From: Selenomonas sp.
GTDB lineage: Bacteria; Bacillota; Negativicutes; Selenomonadales; Selenomonadaceae
Assembly (NCBI GenBank): GCA_015265235.1
Contig: JABZYJ010000005.1
Span: forward strand, 1 to 33,412
Direction of reading: 5' to 3'
Length of the DNA: 33,412 nt
Every line of letters starts with the position of its first letter. Position 1 is the first letter of the stretch. The translations under genes were made by a program, and so were the position numbers. Shown piece by piece: positions 8,261 through 16,964 of this stretch. The notes under the pieces are model-generated. The model was not told the origin of the DNA. It saw nothing but the letters and a program-made list of their open reading frames with translations, and ran no database searches.

Positions 8261-8289
8261 ATTCTAGCAAGTTTCATCGGAAAATGCAA
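8261..8289 (-). promoter_or_regulatory. Predicted promoter of tRNA-Pro
   Basis: Minus strand: TTGCAT (8284-8289), a 17-base spacer and TAGAAT (8261-8266) with an upstream TG making an extended -10. The start point would fall roughly seven bases further down, leaving only a few leader bases before the tRNA 5' end at 8248. Confidence 0.75.
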
Positions 8290-8324
8290 GCATTATTTTT
8301 TCAGTTTGTCTGCAAAACACGCAA

Positions 8325-8786
8325 TCAAAACCTTTTTCGCCGCTCTCGAAAGAAGTTCTTGAGCAGAGCGGCACACTCCTCGGCCAATACTCCGGCACAC
8401 ACATCCGGCTGATGGTTCAGTCCCGGACAACCTGTGATATTGAACAGGGATTCACACGCCCCTGCTTTGCTGTCTGTGCTCCCGTAGACGACACGACTGA
8501 TGCGGCTCATCACGATTGCACCGGCACACATGGGACACGGCTCGATGGTGACATAGAGCGTCAGCCCCGTCAGTCGCCAACGCCCAAGTGCCTTACAGGC
8601 ACGGCGGATCGCGATCAGTTCTGCATGTGCTGTGGCATCGTGCTCCGTCTCACGGAGATTGTATCCGCTCGAAATGACACTGCCTACATCATCGAGGATG
8701 ACCGCACCGATGGGAACCTCTCCGCATTGATAGGCACGCCTCGCCTCTTCTAAGGCGAGGCGCATGCCATGAAGATCATCCGGCAT
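8325..8786 (-). CDS. tadA: tRNA-specific adenosine deaminase
   Basis: Deaminates A34 to inosine in tRNA-Arg(ACG). With the ATG at 8786 it has 153 residues, the usual size. The zinc and catalytic motif is HAE at residues 54-56 (His ligand, proton-shuttling Glu), with PCPMC supplying Cys84 and Cys87. The C-terminal helix ends in FFRERRKRF, typical of TadA. The start is uncertain: an ATG at 8807 is also in frame, and neither has a strong ribosome-binding site. Both overlap the upstream 92-residue gene (by 11 or 32 bases), so translation may be coupled to it. Confidence 0.94.
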   Translation of the reverse strand: MPDDLHGMRLALEEARRAYQCGEVPIGAVILDDVGSVISSGYNLRETEHDATAHAELIAIRRACKALGRWRLTGLTLYVTIEPCPMCAGAIVMSRISRVVYGSTDSKAGACESLFNITGCPGLNHQPDVCAGVLAEECAALLKNFFRERRKRF

Positions 8787-9054
8787 GAGGCAGTTTTCTC
8801 TTTGCATCGGAAATGTCAGCCTTTCCCTGATAAAACAGGGACTGCGTTGCACGCCCGATCTCCAGATGATATGCCGTCTCGGAATCTTCCTGCTTCATCT
8901 GTCTCTTTTTCTTCTTTTCTACCTCATCTTCAAAGATAGAGGAAAAGGATTCATCCTTTTCTCGCTCTTCAAACCCTTTTCTGCGCTCAAAGAGCTCATC
9001 GTTATTGAAGCGGACGCGCTTAATGCGCATGACACGTTCAACTCGTTCTACCAT
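8776..9054 (-). CDS. Small charged protein of unknown function upstream of tadA
   Basis: Not recognised. The ATG at 9054 follows a perfect AGGAGG at eight-base spacing, so translation is likely strong; it encodes 92 residues. The protein is highly charged: an N-terminal basic patch (RVERVMRIKRVRFNN), a Lys/Glu-rich middle likely to form a long helix (about residues 18-55, with EVEKKKKRQMKQE), and a C-terminal segment with a few hydrophobics (TAYHLEIGRATQSLFYQGK). No Cys, membrane segment or known motif is seen. The 3' end overlaps tadA, so the two are co-translated. It might bind RNA or DNA, but this is a guess from charge alone. Confidence 0.8.
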   Translation of the reverse strand: MVERVERVMRIKRVRFNNDELFERRKGFEEREKDESFSSIFEDEVEKKKKRQMKQEDSETAYHLEIGRATQSLFYQGKADISDAKRKLPHAG

Positions 9055-9109
9055 TGCTGACACCTCCTTACATTCCAGAATGGATGTTATTTACGATCTC
9101 ACCTTTAAT

Positions 9110-9123
9110 ATCGACATTTCGAT
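9110..9123. promoter_or_regulatory. Perfect 14-base inverted repeat upstream of the 92-residue gene
   Basis: ATCGA and TCGAT arms around a four-base centre lie 56-69 bases upstream of ATG 9054, in the stretch where the promoter of the 92-residue gene and tadA must sit. I could not identify a convincing -10/-35 pair there; only weak candidates overlap the repeat. It may be an operator, but the arms are short. Confidence 0.25.
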
Positions 9124-9132
9124 GTAAACCTT

Positions 9133-9180
9133 AAACAGAAAAGGCATTATAGTTCCATAATTTATGGAGCTATAATGCCT
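9133..9180 (-). terminator. Long palindromic terminator after the HIT gene
   Basis: The hairpin at 9142-9180 is an almost perfect 39-base palindrome: each 19-base arm matches with only one G-T wobble around a single central base. On the minus strand it is followed by TTTTCTGTTT, so it ends the transcript that carries the HIT gene and probably the repair genes. No T tract follows on the plus strand. The stem is unusually long and AT-rich. Confidence 0.8.
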
Positions 9181-9205
9181 GCTGATGGTAAAATACATAC
9201 TCTTC

Positions 9206-9553
9206 TCAGCCGGGCGGCCATGCAAATGCACGTCCACCGAGAAGGTGAAAGTGCAGATGCCCGACGGTCTGTCCCCCGTCTTTCCCGGTATTGGTGACGA
9301 GACGGAATCCGTCACCATCGACGCCAAGGCTGCGGGCAAGCTGCGGAACAACCGCTGTAAGAATATGGGCCGCGAGAGCTCCATCTTCCGCGCCAAAGTC
9401 CAGAACGCTGCGAATATGCTTCTTCGGTATGATGAGTACATGCTCCGGTGCCTGCGGGTCTAGGTCGCGAAATGCAAGCACGGTATCATCTTCATAGACT
9501 TTGTTCGACGGGATCTCTCCCTGTGCAATCTTGCAAAAAATACAATCTGCCAT
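9206..9553 (-). CDS. HIT family nucleotide hydrolase (HinT-like)
   Basis: Protein of 115 residues of the histidine triad group, which hydrolyse phosphoramidates such as AMP-lysine or adenylated intermediates. The start at 9553 (MADCIFCKIAQGEIPS) has GGAAG eight bases upstream. It contains the zinc-binding CIFC (Cys4, Cys7), PKKHI near residue 45 and the catalytic triad HLHFHLLGGR (His99, 101, 103). It lies 66 bases downstream of addA with no terminator between, so it may ride on the repair transcript, and is followed by a long hairpin terminator. Confidence 0.95.
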   Translation of the reverse strand: MADCIFCKIAQGEIPSNKVYEDDTVLAFRDLDPQAPEHVLIIPKKHIRSVLDFGAEDGALAAHILTAVVPQLARSLGVDGDGFRLVTNTGKDGGQTVGHLHFHLLGGRAFAWPPG

Positions 9554-9619
9554 GTGATTCACTTCCTTTCAAGGAATCGCTGATATAAACAGGATTCGAC
9601 GCAAAGAAGAATTCTCCTC

Positions 9620-12600
9620 CTACGCACTGGCTGCCTGACGCTCCATGCGTACTTCTCGACCTGTATCCAGCAAAAACAGGTAGCATTCTTTCACCGGCCG
9701 GCCGAGGATCGTCTCTACGGCATCACAGTATAGATCCATCTGGAACTGATAGCGTGTGCGTGCATCCTTCGGAGAAATATGACGATCCGTCTTATAGTCG
9801 AGAAGAATATAATCGCCATTTTCTTCCTCAAAGAGGACGTCGATGATGCCCTGCAGGAAAATGCGATCCGCCTCGTCCTGTGCCTCCTTATAGTATTTCT
9901 TCGCCGGCAGGAGGCGGCCGAACGGCAGCTCACGATATACGCGCTTCGCCGCGCGGAGGCGGCATCCGAGTGCCGAGGAAACGAACCGCCACACATTGCG
10001 GACATCGAGGCTCTGATATGCTTCTTCGGTCAGGATTCCCTGATCGAAAAGGGAGCGTGCCTGACGCTCAATGGCCGCAATGTCAGGCACCTCCGCGAAA
10101 TCAAGATGCTGCATGAGTGCATGCATGGCCGTGCCGCGTTCCATCGGACTCAAGGCAGCACGCTTTGCCGTGCGCAAAAAACGCGGCTCTTCCCATTCCT
10201 GCCCACCTGCCCCCGCTCCAACAGCAGGCGCAAAGGACGGCAGGACCTCCTCATCGGGGAAGTTCTCACGCTTGAGTTCCGTTACGCTGGTCTTTGCGTG
10301 GATCTGTTCCGTTCCCCTGCTGTCATACGTCCAACTGAGAACAGCGTCGACATACGATGAACGCGTGCCCGGCGGAAGCGGCTCTCCACTGCGAATGGCA
10401 GAAAGTTCGGCATCTGCCGCACTCTCCTCCTCACTGCGTGATGTGCGTACATCTACTTTCTCAATCCGCACGGCGAATCGCGCTTTCTCATCGCTCCATT
10501 CCCGCAGCTCGATGCCCTCGACTCCCTCCATCAATGCCTGTCCATCGGGATGCCGCATCAGTGCTAGGGCAATCCAGTCCAGATAGCAGGATGCACCGAG
10601 GATGGCGGCATCTGGGAACGTCTCTCCCTCCTCCTTCGCATATTTCCGGCAGAAATCCCGCAGCTGCGCCAAGCGGCTCAAGCCGCTCCGAGAGGTGCGC
10701 AGTGTCCCCGTCAGGATGAGTTTTTCCTGTGCGCGTGTCATCGCAACATAGAGGATACGCATCTCCTCCGCGATCGTCTCGCGGCGGATCACCTCTTTGA
10801 CGCTTCGCCGACCCAGCGTATCATATTTCTGCCGCCCGATTTCCGTGTTCTCATATACGCGCACGCCGATCCCAGCATGTGCATGATAGAGCACGTCTCC
10901 TGATATATCCTGCGTATTAAACGCGCCGGCTATATTCGCGAGAAAAACGACGGGAAACTCTAGGCCTTTACTGCGATGAATGGTCATGATCCGCACGACA
11001 TTTTCGCTCTCACCCAATGTCCGCGCGGCAGAGAGATCGGTACTGCGCCGCTGCAGGGCATCCATATAGCGCAGAAAACGAAATAGGCCTCGTTCATTCG
11101 TACGCTCAAAATCGCCCGCACGATCGATGAGCATGCGCAAATTGGCCTGCCGCAGGATGCCGTTGGGAAGTGCGCCGACATAGTCATAGTACCCCGATGT
11201 ACGGTATAGATGCCAGAGCAGCTCAGGGACACTGTGCAGTAAGGCCTCACGCCGCCAGCACCTTATCGTCTGCAGTGCCTCCTTTGCCTTATTTCGTACA
11301 GCAGGCGGAACCTCCTCTGCGGCTGCTCCCTTTAGAGCATCGTAGATCGAGCCGACAGGTGTGTGAATGCGCAGCAGGGCAAGTTCCTCCATCGACATGC
11401 CGATCATTGGCGATGTGAGGACGGCCGTCAGCGGTGTATCCTGCCGTGCATTGTCCAGGACAGCGAGAAGGGAAAGCATCATGCGTATTTCGCTTGCCTC
11501 AAAATACCCTGCCGTATCATCTGCATAGGATGGAATGCCCGCTTCTCGCAGGGCATCCATCAGGATGACTGCCCGTTCCTTTGCACCGCGCAGCAGGACG
11601 ACGATATCGCTCCAACGCAGAGCTTTTCCGCTCTGGACAGTATATCCCGCATCGACCAGCGCTTTGATGCGACGTGCGATATAGCGTGACTCCACCGCAA
11701 AGGCAGCCAGCTCTTCGCCCTCATCATCCGCCTCCTCTGCGGAGTAATCTGCATCCAGGAGATCGACCTCCAGCGGCGATGCCAAAGATTTCCCCGCAGG
11801 ATCGTCGTCAAAGGTGCGTCCCGGATTCAGGCGTGCACTCTGATCGTAGGCGATCTCGACCGCCGACTCTGTCATGATCTGCGAGAATATCTCATTGATG
11901 GGCTGCAGTACCTCAGCGCGGCTGCGGAAGTTCTCTGACATGGTGATCAGTTCACCGGCAGAGCTGCCCTGACGATAGGCACGATAGGTGTGTTGGAAAA
12001 GACTCGGATCCGCCAGCCGAAAACGATAGATACTCTGCTTCACATCGCCGACAATAAAGCGGTTGTCATCGCGCGCGATCTGCCGCAGGATTCCCTCTTG
12101 AATCCCATTCGTATCCTGATATTCATCCACCATGATCGCTGTATAGTATGCACGAAGCTCCTCTGCGATATCCGTCGGATCAACGGCATTAAGATCATCC
12201 TGCAGCTGCTCTGGATGTCGACACAGGAGTGCCAACGCACGATGCTCCAGATCACTGAAGTCCAAAAGAGAACGATCCAATTTTTCCTTTTGAAAGGCAT
12301 GATGAAAATCCAATGCCAGACGAGCATATTGACGAATGGCGGTATTCGCCATATTTTCTGCGGCACAGAGCTCCTCTGCCGTGGCGGGCAGCTGATCGAC
12401 AGCGGCGTCCCATGCCTTGTAAATATTCGTCATCTTTTTTTTCAACGCACCGCCAAGCTCCGGATCATAGTTCTCGATGGACTTGTGCGGGATGCTTTTC
12501 CGCTGTTTCTTTGCAGCAGCCACATCCATGCGAAAACGTTCCCATGCCTGATCTTCTGCGCCGTTTATGAGGAGCTGCAACTCGCCCTGCAGTTCCTCGT

Positions 12601-13414
12601 AGAGATCCAGATTATGATGGATGACTGCCATGTATTTCTCAGCTGCCGTGTGCAGTTCCGCATCCCCCTGCACCAGAACGTCCATTGTGCTGTGGTATCC
12701 GGCACATAGATCGGACAGTTTCTCATGCAGCTCTCGCGCCAGCACATCAAAACCACGCCGCTTCCAGTACGGCAGATCATCTTTTTCCTGTCCCTGCCTG
12801 CTGAGCCATACCGCAGGCGAAGGCTGACTGAGCGCGAAGTCATAGAGTGCGAGTACCTCTTCCTTGAGTTTCTCATCGTCTCCCTTGACACCTCCATAGG
12901 CATCGGCAAAGGCAAGAAATTCATCGCTGCTCCCCTGTGCTGCCTCCTCGTATTTTCGCTCAAGGAGTTCATCCATGACATCGCGTTTGAGCAGACGTAT
13001 TTCCTGCTCACTTGCCAGACGAAATGTCGGAGGAATGTCGGTCGCGTCGATATGCGCCTGCAGAAGTCGCTGGCAGAATGAATGAAATGTGGAAATGTCC
13101 GCGCCTGTCAGCAGAATGCGCTGACGCTCAAGGCGGTCAATTTCCTTGCTGATGCCAGCATCCCCGGCAATGGCATCGATCTCCGCATTGAGTGCTGCCT
13201 CGATACGCTCGCGCATTTCAAGAGCGGCGGCCTTCGTAAAGGTAAGAACCAGAATACGATCCAGGGACAGCTCCTCATTCCGCACCTGCGAAATAATGCG
13301 CTCCACCAATACGCGCGTCTTTCCGGAGCCTGCCGCCGCTGCCACGAGAATATTGTGTCCTCTCGCATCAATCGCGCGCTGTTGGTCTGCTGTGAATGTC
13401 AGCCGATCCGCCAT
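9620..13414 (-). CDS. addA: ATP-dependent helicase/nuclease subunit A
   Basis: Large subunit (1264 residues) of AddAB, which unwinds and degrades double-strand break ends up to Chi and loads RecA. It is a UvrD-type superfamily 1 helicase with Walker A AAAAGSGKT (residues 25-33), motif II DEYQDTN (near 428), GDVKQSIYRFR, and the C-terminal motifs MTIHRSKGLEFPVV and YVAMTRAQEKL. The RecB-like nuclease domain at the end keeps the Asp and the LLDYKTD motif near residue 1205, so the domain looks active. The ATG follows AGGAGG and begins 47 bases inside the 3' end of addB, so translation is probably coupled, as expected for a heterodimer. Confidence 0.97.
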   Translation of the reverse strand: MADRLTFTADQQRAIDARGHNILVAAAAGSGKTRVLVERIISQVRNEELSLDRILVLTFTKAAALEMRERIEAALNAEIDAIAGDAGISKEIDRLERQRILLTGADISTFHSFCQRLLQAHIDATDIPPTFRLASEQEIRLLKRDVMDELLERKYEEAAQGSSDEFLAFADAYGGVKGDDEKLKEEVLALYDFALSQPSPAVWLSRQGQEKDDLPYWKRRGFDVLARELHEKLSDLCAGYHSTMDVLVQGDAELHTAAEKYMAVIHHNLDLYEELQGELQLLINGAEDQAWERFRMDVAAAKKQRKSIPHKSIENYDPELGGALKKKMTNIYKAWDAAVDQLPATAEELCAAENMANTAIRQYARLALDFHHAFQKEKLDRSLLDFSDLEHRALALLCRHPEQLQDDLNAVDPTDIAEELRAYYTAIMVDEYQDTNGIQEGILRQIARDDNRFIVGDVKQSIYRFRLADPSLFQHTYRAYRQGSSAGELITMSENFRSRAEVLQPINEIFSQIMTESAVEIAYDQSARLNPGRTFDDDPAGKSLASPLEVDLLDADYSAEEADDEGEELAAFAVESRYIARRIKALVDAGYTVQSGKALRWSDIVVLLRGAKERAVILMDALREAGIPSYADDTAGYFEASEIRMMLSLLAVLDNARQDTPLTAVLTSPMIGMSMEELALLRIHTPVGSIYDALKGAAAEEVPPAVRNKAKEALQTIRCWRREALLHSVPELLWHLYRTSGYYDYVGALPNGILRQANLRMLIDRAGDFERTNERGLFRFLRYMDALQRRSTDLSAARTLGESENVVRIMTIHRSKGLEFPVVFLANIAGAFNTQDISGDVLYHAHAGIGVRVYENTEIGRQKYDTLGRRSVKEVIRRETIAEEMRILYVAMTRAQEKLILTGTLRTSRSGLSRLAQLRDFCRKYAKEEGETFPDAAILGASCYLDWIALALMRHPDGQALMEGVEGIELREWSDEKARFAVRIEKVDVRTSRSEEESAADAELSAIRSGEPLPPGTRSSYVDAVLSWTYDSRGTEQIHAKTSVTELKRENFPDEEVLPSFAPAVGAGAGGQEWEEPRFLRTAKRAALSPMERGTAMHALMQHLDFAEVPDIAAIERQARSLFDQGILTEEAYQSLDVRNVWRFVSSALGCRLRAAKRVYRELPFGRLLPAKKYYKEAQDEADRIFLQGIIDVLFEEENGDYILLDYKTDRHISPKDARTRYQFQMDLYCDAVETILGRPVKECYLFLLDTGREVRMERQAASA

Positions 13415-16400
13415 CGCGATCCACCTCCTCTACGATCCGTGCAATTTCTTCCATCGCCTCCTGCGCATTATCGGCGATATCGTGGTATACGTCCCCCTGC
13501 CTGAGCGCAGGATCGAAAGTGCAAATCGTATGATAGTCGCAATACGTACACGCATTCCGATCCTGAAAGCGATAGGGATAGACGCGGATATCTCCGTGCA
13601 GAATGTCCTCCGCCGTCGCGCGGATCAGCTGCGGCAAAAAGGAAAGCAGCTGCTGAAATTCCTCGCGCGAACGCACAAATTTCGCCGAGGATTTGGAGAG
13701 ACTGTTATCTTTGTTGAATGAGATGCAGATATGATCCGCCGCCTGATCTAGCTGCTTCATGATATCCGCATCGTCGAGCAGCATCCCCGTGAGTTTCATT
13801 CCCTCCATTACCTTGCGCCGAAGCGCTGCTTCATCCAGGCGCACGTTACAGGGGACAACGGGATTTTTCACCGGAGCATAGAGCATCCCCGCGGGAAACG
13901 CCTCCTCCGTATCCAGGATGGAGCGCACGACGAAGAGATACAGGAGAAGCTGCATCTTCAGGCCGTGCCGAATCTCGGGCAGGAGAAGGGACGTTGCCCC
14001 CGTTTTATAGTCGAGAACCAGATAGTAGGCATGATGATCCATCACATCCAGACGGTCGATCTGCCCGCGCAGAGAGAGCGTCATGCCGTCCGCGAGCGGA
14101 AAATCCGCCAGGCGGACGCCGTCATTCCTGCGCCCGAAGCTGATCTCAAACCCATAGGGATGAAAAGAAGATGCCGCCGCCCATGACGTAAGATGCTGTA
14201 TGGTCTGTTGTGCTGTGCAGCGGATCCGCTCGATGCGGTGCCGATAGCTGGCACGGCTCATCAGCACGGTACTGTGCACCTGCGGGATCAGTTCCTGCAG
14301 CAGTTCCTCGATCTTCTCCGGAGCTTCTGCCAATGCCGCGCACCAATCGTTGCCGTATGCACTGCGCACCCACTCACCGTAGCCGCGCAGGATGCCGTGC
14401 AGAAGTGTCCCGAAATCATTGCTCTGAAATTCGTAGCGATCCCGCTGCTGCAGCCGCAGCCCGTACATGGCAAAGTGGCGAAACGGGCACTGGCGAAATG
14501 TCTCCAGCCGTGTGGTACTCCCGCTGAGCCTATGGTCGCGCGTAAATAGCCGTGCTGCTACGGGCGCAGGAATGGACCGTTCGCGCGGCGGGAGAAAAAG
14601 TCCATGGAGCATACGCCGCAGGAGCGGCTGCATCACAGCATCCTGCAGCATCCAGTTGTAGACATCCCCCCACATGACGGGCATTTCCCCGTGCTCTTTC
14701 TTTTCACGCAGCGCAGCAGTCAGATGCGAGAGTGCAGGATACGGTGCAGAGAGGAGCAGCGGGTCATCCCGCCCGACCATAGCAAGTGGGATGGAGAAAA
14801 AGGAACTGCTTATTCGGCGTAGCCGTGCGATCAGCGGCGATGGAGCAAGGGTCGAACCATCCACCGAAGAAAGCGCATACGACACCCAGAGGTAGTCGCG
14901 TGCCTCCGTAAATCCACGGTAGAGCTGATACCGTTCCAAAAAGCTCTGCTGTGTACGCCCCCCAAAGATGGTATGCCCGGAATCTGCTCCCGCCGTCTGA
15001 AGAGACTCACCGATGAAGAGGAGTTCCGTATCGGAAAATACGCCGCTCGTCGTGCCCGCGCGCGGCATGATGCCGGCATTCGCCCCAATGACAAAAACAG
15101 CATGCGCTCCCGCGATGCTGTTCTGATCAAAGGAGGCAACGGTGACATGATCCAGCCCCGGCGGAATCAGGGCAATGGACATGGCGTCAAGGCCATCGCT
15201 CAAGAGCTCCTCATAGTCGCGGCTCGATAGCGGGTCGTCTCCGCGCACCTCGACCAGCTGATCAAAAAGTGCCATACAGGAACTCCAGATCTGACGATGG
15301 GCGGCAGCATCCGCCAATCGACCTTCCCGATCTGCCGTTTCGCTCCACAGGCGGAGTGTCTGCGGAACACATAGCTCATCGAGAAAGTCGTAGAGTGCCT
15401 TCGTACGCGCACGCGCCGTGCTCTCATGTCGTCGCAGGTGCCCGGTCAGGAGGGAAAGCGGTTCTGCAATCCGACGGCGAAGCTGATCCAGCCACTGCTC
15501 TTCCCTAAGGCGCTCTTCGTCCTCGTCCAAATGCGGCTCATGTTCTGCGACCCGCCGCTGGACAAAGTCCCACGGCTCTGTCGCCGTCCACTGTGATTCA
15601 CTGCGAATCCCGTAGGCAAGGCAGTAGTTTTCCAGACGATCGACAGCCTCCTGCCAATCCGCACAGAGTGGAGGAGCATCTTCGTCCTCCTCCGTTTCGA
15701 GCAGGGGAAAGAAGCCCGTGCGCAGCGCACGGAAGACAGTCTCATACGCCCACCCACGCCACGTCATCTGAGCAACAGCACGCAGGAGCTCAGCGAGCGG
15801 ATGATGCGCACTCGGGCGTTTGATATCCAGATAAAAGGGAATGCCGCAATCCGCAAAAGCGAGTGAGAGAAGATCGCCGTAGAGATCGACATCACGCACA
15901 AGTACGGCGATCTCGCGGTAGCGATAGCCACCGTCGCGTGCGAGGCGGAGGATGTCTGCCGCCGCCGTCTCCACCTCAAGACGCGGATTGGCTGCCTCGA
16001 CGATCCGTATGGAATCATCCTTCGCGGGCGTGATATGCCCGTGGTCGAACAGCTGCGCTTCCAGCAGACGAAGCCCCTCCGTCCGCGCCCGATGCTGCAC
16101 TGGCATCAGGCGAATCCCAATCTGTGCCGATGGCTGCTCCTCCGTAAAGATCTGCTGCAGGAGGTGCATCGTCTGATAACTGCGCGCAAATAGCCCCGTA
16201 TCATAGATATTTTCCGGCAAATTGGTAAATACATGCGTCCCATCATCACGGCCGTCCATCGTCAGGCTGACATGAACGGTATCAACAACGCGAAACAGCG
16301 CGCGAAAGACCGCAAGTTCCTGCGGATTGAAAAAATCGAATCCGTCCACCCACAGTTCGGCACCGCGCAGAAATGGTGCATCAATGAGCTGCGCGGCGAG

Positions 16401-16964
16401 CCGCTCCATCCGATCGGTGTGATCGGTCAATCGTCCCTCCATACGGGCAGCGAGCTCATCCATGATCGTGGCGAGTTCCGTCAGCTTCGCTGACAGTCGT
16501 GCATGCTTTCCTGTACTGGCATCTGCTGCCTGACGCAGATGATCGGAGCTGAGCCGATCACGCTTCAGTTCTGCGATCGTATGCCCGAGTACCTCCGTAA
16601 ACCCACGCTTGTGCACAGAGCGCTGAAAGACGGAGAGATCTCTGCTGTGCTGCAGCAGAATATCCTTGAGCAGGATACGCCTGCCGATATCGCTGATGCG
16701 CGGCAGATGTTCTCCCCCGGTCTCAAGCAACACCTGCCGGGCAAGCCGACGAAACCCAAAGACATACACTTGAAGGAATCCCGCCCCATGCGTCAGAGCC
16801 TCGGCCAGTGCCCGCTCCGCCGCATAGGTCATGTGCTCGGGAACGAGAAGGATGCGCTGGCGCCCGAGCGGCTCCTCCCGCAGCACATCCCTCATCGCCG
16901 TGAGACAGTCATGTGTTTTGCCCGTACCCGACCGCCCGATGATAAACTCCAGTCGTGCCGTCAT
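13368..16964 (-). CDS. addB: ATP-dependent helicase/deoxyribonuclease subunit B
   Basis: Partner of AddA, 1198 residues from the ATG at 16964, which overlaps the sbcC stop in an ATGA; the longer frame to 17021 would run deep into sbcC. It has Walker A GRSGTGKT (residues 10-17), an inactivated-helicase-like body, and a RecB-type nuclease domain with LVLDYKTG near residue 985. The iron-sulfur cluster ligands are all present: Cys826 in FRQCPFRH, and Cys1139, Cys1142 and Cys1148 in CTYCDYHTIC. This four-Cys pattern is diagnostic of AddB and argues for an intact protein. In the AddAB family AddB carries Chi recognition. Confidence 0.97.
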   Translation of the reverse strand: MTARLEFIIGRSGTGKTHDCLTAMRDVLREEPLGRQRILLVPEHMTYAAERALAEALTHGAGFLQVYVFGFRRLARQVLLETGGEHLPRISDIGRRILLKDILLQHSRDLSVFQRSVHKRGFTEVLGHTIAELKRDRLSSDHLRQAADASTGKHARLSAKLTELATIMDELAARMEGRLTDHTDRMERLAAQLIDAPFLRGAELWVDGFDFFNPQELAVFRALFRVVDTVHVSLTMDGRDDGTHVFTNLPENIYDTGLFARSYQTMHLLQQIFTEEQPSAQIGIRLMPVQHRARTEGLRLLEAQLFDHGHITPAKDDSIRIVEAANPRLEVETAAADILRLARDGGYRYREIAVLVRDVDLYGDLLSLAFADCGIPFYLDIKRPSAHHPLAELLRAVAQMTWRGWAYETVFRALRTGFFPLLETEEDEDAPPLCADWQEAVDRLENYCLAYGIRSESQWTATEPWDFVQRRVAEHEPHLDEDEERLREEQWLDQLRRRIAEPLSLLTGHLRRHESTARARTKALYDFLDELCVPQTLRLWSETADREGRLADAAAHRQIWSSCMALFDQLVEVRGDDPLSSRDYEELLSDGLDAMSIALIPPGLDHVTVASFDQNSIAGAHAVFVIGANAGIMPRAGTTSGVFSDTELLFIGESLQTAGADSGHTIFGGRTQQSFLERYQLYRGFTEARDYLWVSYALSSVDGSTLAPSPLIARLRRISSSFFSIPLAMVGRDDPLLLSAPYPALSHLTAALREKKEHGEMPVMWGDVYNWMLQDAVMQPLLRRMLHGLFLPPRERSIPAPVAARLFTRDHRLSGSTTRLETFRQCPFRHFAMYGLRLQQRDRYEFQSNDFGTLLHGILRGYGEWVRSAYGNDWCAALAEAPEKIEELLQELIPQVHSTVLMSRASYRHRIERIRCTAQQTIQHLTSWAAASSFHPYGFEISFGRRNDGVRLADFPLADGMTLSLRGQIDRLDVMDHHAYYLVLDYKTGATSLLLPEIRHGLKMQLLLYLFVVRSILDTEEAFPAGMLYAPVKNPVVPCNVRLDEAALRRKVMEGMKLTGMLLDDADIMKQLDQAADHICISFNKDNSLSKSSAKFVRSREEFQQLLSFLPQLIRATAEDILHGDIRVYPYRFQDRNACTYCDYHTICTFDPALRQGDVYHDIADNAQEAMEEIARIVEEVDRDGGSADIHSRPTARD

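Noticed and set aside
9554..9622. AGGAGG overlapping the addA stop followed by a possible 11-codon TTG-started peptide
   Set aside because: Too short and with a weak start codon; the Shine-Dalgarno-like bases are probably chance. It could be a leader peptide for the HIT gene but nothing supports that.
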